From NCBI GenBank assembly GCA_045630265.1, contig JAZQSV010000056.1, forward strand, positions 1 through 51,962: 51,962 bases of DNA, in the 5' to 3' direction. The stretch comes from UMGS1279 sp045630265. GTDB taxonomy: Bacteria > Bacillota > Clostridia > Oscillospirales > Acutalibacteraceae. A program made the translations under genes and the position numbers. The notes under the pieces were generated by a model that was not told where the DNA came from, searched no databases, and saw nothing but the letters and a program-made list of their open reading frames with translations. This document shows positions 49,081 through 51,962 of this stretch, one piece after another (within the stretch, counting starts at the first letter, position 1; every line of letters starts with the position of its first letter).

Positions 49081-49116
49081 TTTGTTTTACTCCTTTGAAA
49101 ATTTTCTTCCTCAAAA

Positions 49117-49145
49117 AGGTTACCACAAAAAAGTCTGCTTGTCAA
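49117..49145 (-). promoter_or_regulatory. Promoter of the TRIC-family gene
   Basis: On the minus strand TTGACA (49140-49145), 17-nt spacer, TAACCT (49117-49122). Confidence 0.72.
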
Positions 49146-49200
49146 GGATAAGCAATAACTGGATTAAATCCCAAAATTTTATTAAAAACGTTTCTTGGAT

Positions 49201-49236
49201 TAAAATAAAAAAACATCCGCCCGTTTTGGGCGGATG
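49201..49236 (-). terminator. Intrinsic terminator of tuf
   Basis: CATCCGCCC/GGGCGGATG (49214-49222 with 49228-49236) followed by seven U and more on the minus strand, 32 nt past the tuf stop. Confidence 0.93.
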
Positions 49237-49268
49237 CATATTTTTGTTTAGACTACGAAATGTTTAAA

Positions 49269-50471
49269 TTATTCGTTAATCTTGGTAACAACGCCGGAAC
49301 CAACAGTACGGCCACCTTCACGGATAGCGAAGCGGAGACCTTCTTCGATAGCGATGGGGTTGATAAGCTCAACGTCCATCTCTACGTTATCACCAGGCAT
49401 GCACATCTCTGTGCCTGCGGGAAGGTTAACAACACCGGTAATGTCAGTAGTTCTGAAATAGAACTGAGGACGGTAGTTGTTGAAGAAAGGAGTATGACGT
49501 CCGCCTTCTTCCTTGGTCAATACGTAAACCTGACCATGGAATTTAGTGTGAGGATTGATGGAGCGGGGTTTGCAAAGAACCTGACCACGCTCGATGTCAG
49601 AACGCTGAACACCACGAAGAAGAGCACCGATGTTATCGCCTGCCTCTGCATAGTCAAGAAGCTTACGGAACATTTCGATACCGGTAACAACAGTCTTAGC
49701 ACGCTCTTCGGTAAGACCGATAATTTCAACTTCGTCAGAAAGCTTTAACTGACCACGCTCTACTCTACCTGTAGCAACGGTACCACGACCAGTGATGGTG
49801 AATACGTCTTCAACAGGCATAAGGAAAGGCATGTCTGCCTTACGGTCAGGAGTAGGAATGTAGCTGTCAACACTAGCCATAAGCTCAAGAATAGGAGCAT
49901 ATGCAGGGTCAGCAGGATCTTTAGAATCACACTCAAGAGCAACAAGAGCAGAACCCTTAACGATAGGTGTATCATCGCCGGGGAACTCATAGGTGTCAAG
50001 AGTCTCACGGATTTCCATTTCAACAAGCTCTAAAAGCTCTTCATCGTCAACCTGGTCACATTTGTTCATGAAAACAACAATGTAAGGAACGCCAACCTGA
50101 CGAGCAAGGAGCAAGTGCTCTTTGGTCTGAGCCATAGGGCCGTCAGTAGCAGCGATAACAAGGATAGCACCGTCCATCTGAGCAGCACCGGTGATCATGT
50201 TCTTAACATAGTCAGCGTGTCCGGGGCAGTCAACGTGTGCATAGTGACGAGCATCAGTCTCATACTCAACGTGTGAGGTATTGATTGTGATACCACGCTC
50301 TCTCTCTTCGGGAGCCTTGTCGATATTTGCGTAATCAACGAAATCAGCATCACCCTTAAGGTTTAAAACCTTAGTGATAGCAGCGGTAAGAGTAGTCTTA
50401 CCATGGTCAACGTGGCCGATGGTGCCAATGTTAACGTGGGGTTTAGTACGTTCGAATTTTGCTTTTGCCAT
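49269..50471 (-). CDS. tuf: Translation elongation factor Tu
   Basis: EF-Tu carries aminoacyl-tRNA to the ribosome. The 400-residue protein has G1 GHVDHGKT (19-26), the switch I stretch ERERGITINTSHVEY, G3 DCPGHADY, G4 NKCD and the C-terminal domains ending VGSGVVTKINE. ATG 50471 follows AAGGAGG. It lies after fusA but has its own promoter and ends in a terminator, so it is not joined to the S10 operon here. Confidence 0.98.
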   Translation of the reverse strand: MAKAKFERTKPHVNIGTIGHVDHGKTTLTAAITKVLNLKGDADFVDYANIDKAPEERERGITINTSHVEYETDARHYAHVDCPGHADYVKNMITGAAQMDGAILVIAATDGPMAQTKEHLLLARQVGVPYIVVFMNKCDQVDDEELLELVEMEIRETLDTYEFPGDDTPIVKGSALVALECDSKDPADPAYAPILELMASVDSYIPTPDRKADMPFLMPVEDVFTITGRGTVATGRVERGQLKLSDEVEIIGLTEERAKTVVTGIEMFRKLLDYAEAGDNIGALLRGVQRSDIERGQVLCKPRSINPHTKFHGQVYVLTKEEGGRHTPFFNNYRPQFYFRTTDITGVVNLPAGTEMCMPGDNVEMDVELINPIAIEEGLRFAIREGGRTVGSGVVTKINE

Positions 50472-50520
50472 TGGTATTTCCTCCTTAATATACAAATAAA
50501 CGAGTATTTCCTCATTGAAC

Positions 50521-50549
50521 ATTCTAACAAATTTTTGCCAAAATATCAA
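50521..50549 (-). promoter_or_regulatory. Promoter of tuf
   Basis: On the minus strand TTGATA (50544-50549), 17-nt spacer, TAGAAT (50521-50526), in the fusA-tuf gap. Confidence 0.75.
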
Positions 50550-50576
50550 GAGGTATTTTATTAATTATAAATTTAA

Positions 50577-51962
50577 TTAATCTTTTTTAGTTCTTGCAGT
50601 GATAATCTTCTCAGAAATGCTCTTGGGAACTTCCTTATAACCGTCAGGTTCCATTACATACTGACCACGACCCTGTGTCTTAGAACGAAGGTCGGTAGCG
50701 TAACCGAACATTTCACCAAGCGGTACGTGAGCATTAATTTGCTTAACGCCTGTTCTGTCCTCAAAGCCCTGAATTTCACCACGGCGGGAGTTAAGGTCGC
50801 CGATAACGTCGCCCATATACTCCTCAGGAACAATAACGGTAACCTTCATAATAGGCTCCAAGATTACGGGATCGGCTTTACGGCAAGCGCTCTTGAAAGC
50901 CATAGAACCTGCAATCTTAAATGCCATTTCAGAAGAGTCAACCTCGTGGTAAGAACCGTCATAAAGCTCTACCTTAACGTCAACTACGTTGTAGCCGGCA
51001 AGTACGCCCGAAAGCATTGCGCCCTGGATACCTGCATCGACAGCGGGGATGTATTCCTTGGGAATAGCGCCACCAACAACGGAGTTAACAAATTCATAAC
51101 CCTTGCCGGATTCGTTAGGTGAAAGACGAATCTTAACGTGACCATACTGACCTTTACCACCAGACTGACGAGCATACTTCTCATCAACCTCAGCGTGGCC
51201 GCGAATGGTTTCTTTATAAGCAACCTGGGGCTTACCTACGTTTGCCTCAACCTTAAATTCGCGGAGCAAACGGTCTACGATAATTTCAAGGTGAAGCTCA
51301 CCCATACCTGCAATAATGGTCTGGCCTGTTTCTTCATCGGTATACGCGCGGAATGTGGGGTCCTCTTCAGCAAGCTTTGAAAGAGCAAGACCCATTTTTT
51401 CCTGACCTGCTTTTGTTTTGGGTTCGATAGCAACACGGATAACGGGCTCGGGGAAGTTCATAGATTCCAAAATAACAGGATGCTTTTCATCACAAAGTGT
51501 ATCACCTGTTGTTGTATTCTTAAGGCCAACAGCCGCTGCAATATCACCTGCATAACAGGTTTCAATATCTTCACGGTGGTTGGAGTGCATCTGAAGAATA
51601 CGACCCATTCTTTCCCTGTTATCCTTAACCGAGTTAGATACGGTAGAACCTGCATCAACAGTACCGGAATAAACGCGGAAGAAACAAATTTTACCTACGA
51701 AGGGGTCGGTTGCAATCTTAAATGCAAGAGCTGCAAAGGGCTCTGTATCAGAAGAATGACGAACCTCATCCTCATCGGTATCGGGGTTAACGCCCTTGAT
51801 AGCTTCAATGTCGGTAGGAGCCGGCATAAAGTCTACAACTGCGTCCAAAAGGGGCTGAACGCCCTTGTTGCGGTAGGAAGTACCGCAGCAAATCGGAACC
51901 ATCTCACCAGCGATGGTTGCTTTGCGGATGCAGGCCTTAATCTCTTCTACGGTGAGTTCCTC
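50577..51962 (-). CDS. fusA: Elongation factor G (N-terminal part outside the window)
   Basis: EF-G drives translocation and, with RRF, ribosome recycling. 461 C-terminal residues are present, of about 690. The window begins in the late G domain (EELTVEEIKACIRKATIAG, then MVPICCGTSYRNKGVQPLLDAV). Domain II, domain III (IIAGMGELHLEIIVDRL), domain IV (KYARQSGGKGQYGHVKI) and domain V (DVIGDLNSRRGEIQG) follow. The end matches full-length EF-G. rpsL and rpsG are presumably upstream beyond the edge. The sequence is canonical EF-G, with no sign of a paralogue. Confidence 0.97.
   Translation of the reverse strand, partial: EELTVEEIKACIRKATIAGEMVPICCGTSYRNKGVQPLLDAVVDFMPAPTDIEAIKGVNPDTDEDEVRHSSDTEPFAALAFKIATDPFVGKICFFRVYSGTVDAGSTVSNSVKDNRERMGRILQMHSNHREDIETCYAGDIAAAVGLKNTTTGDTLCDEKHPVILESMNFPEPVIRVAIEPKTKAGQEKMGLALSKLAEEDPTFRAYTDEETGQTIIAGMGELHLEIIVDRLLREFKVEANVGKPQVAYKETIRGHAEVDEKYARQSGGKGQYGHVKIRLSPNESGKGYEFVNSVVGGAIPKEYIPAVDAGIQGAMLSGVLAGYNVVDVKVELYDGSYHEVDSSEMAFKIAGSMAFKSACRKADPVILEPIMKVTVIVPEEYMGDVIGDLNSRRGEIQGFEDRTGVKQINAHVPLGEMFGYATDLRSKTQGRGQYVMEPDGYKEVPKSISEKIITARTKKD

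Noticed and set aside
1..51962. CRISPR arrays, insertion sequences, prophage, attachment sites
   Set aside because: No regular spaced repeats, transposase, integrase or phage genes seen; all dense regions are housekeeping genes.

Overview
The window is a 52-kb housekeeping segment of a low-to-middle GC Firmicute, most likely a gut-type member of the Clostridia (Eubacteriales/Oscillospirales-like). Indicators are the ribosomal proteins, a CD1247-family zinc-ribbon protein beside efp, RicT, SpoIIM and SMC of Gram-positive type, a type III glutamine synthetase, and consensus -35/-10 promoters, nearly all with 17-nt spacers. I see no IS, phage, CRISPR or tRNA. Assignment is by family recognition only.

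Layout, mostly read leftward on the minus strand. At 1-3.1 kb is the start of the S10 operon (rpsJ-rplC-rplD-rplW-rplB, the last cut by the edge) behind a long structured leader. At 3.3-4.7 kb sits an orphan solute-binding protein. At 4.9-9.06 kb are rpmG-secE-nusG-rplK-rplA and rplJ-rplL, with a classic L10 leader. The rpoB-rpoC-rpsL-rpsG-fusA-tuf block that normally follows rplL is missing here; fusA and tuf lie at the far right end (49.3-52 kb), so the usual order is rearranged. At 9.3-16 kb are an MsmX-like ATPase, rsuA, a DUF4830 protein, ispF/ispD, the CD1247 protein with efp, an endonuclease IV-like protein, yqeG and rpsU.

From 33.8 down to 16 kb runs a long dense gene chain: SpoU methyltransferase, dprA, topA, trmFO, plsX, rnc, radical SAM, smc, ftsY, rdgB, yhbY, a nadD-yqeK fusion, rsfS and leuS. 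It joins DNA processing, tRNA and rRNA modification, phospholipid synthesis, chromosome segregation and membrane targeting. It is preceded by infC-rpmI-rplT (AUU start, L20-type leader).

From 35 to 48.4 kb is a mixed region: a histidine phosphatase divergent from an XRE regulator, hemW, pduL, ferredoxin, ricT, a cobalamin riboswitch driving a DUF4430 lipoprotein and an ECF S component, a secreted metzincin with a lipoprotein and an attenuator-like leader, the plus-strand rpsF-ssb-rpsR operon, an EamA transporter, glnA type III, CmpB-like and SpoIIM membrane proteins, and a strongly self-complementary noncoding stretch at 48.16-48.43 kb.

The points I would look at first are the corrinoid-uptake candidate operon, the metalloprotease leader with a small Cys-containing ORF ending inside a terminator stem, the structured 48.2-kb intergenic, SecE with a four-helix N-terminal extension, and the broken rplL/rpoB junction.
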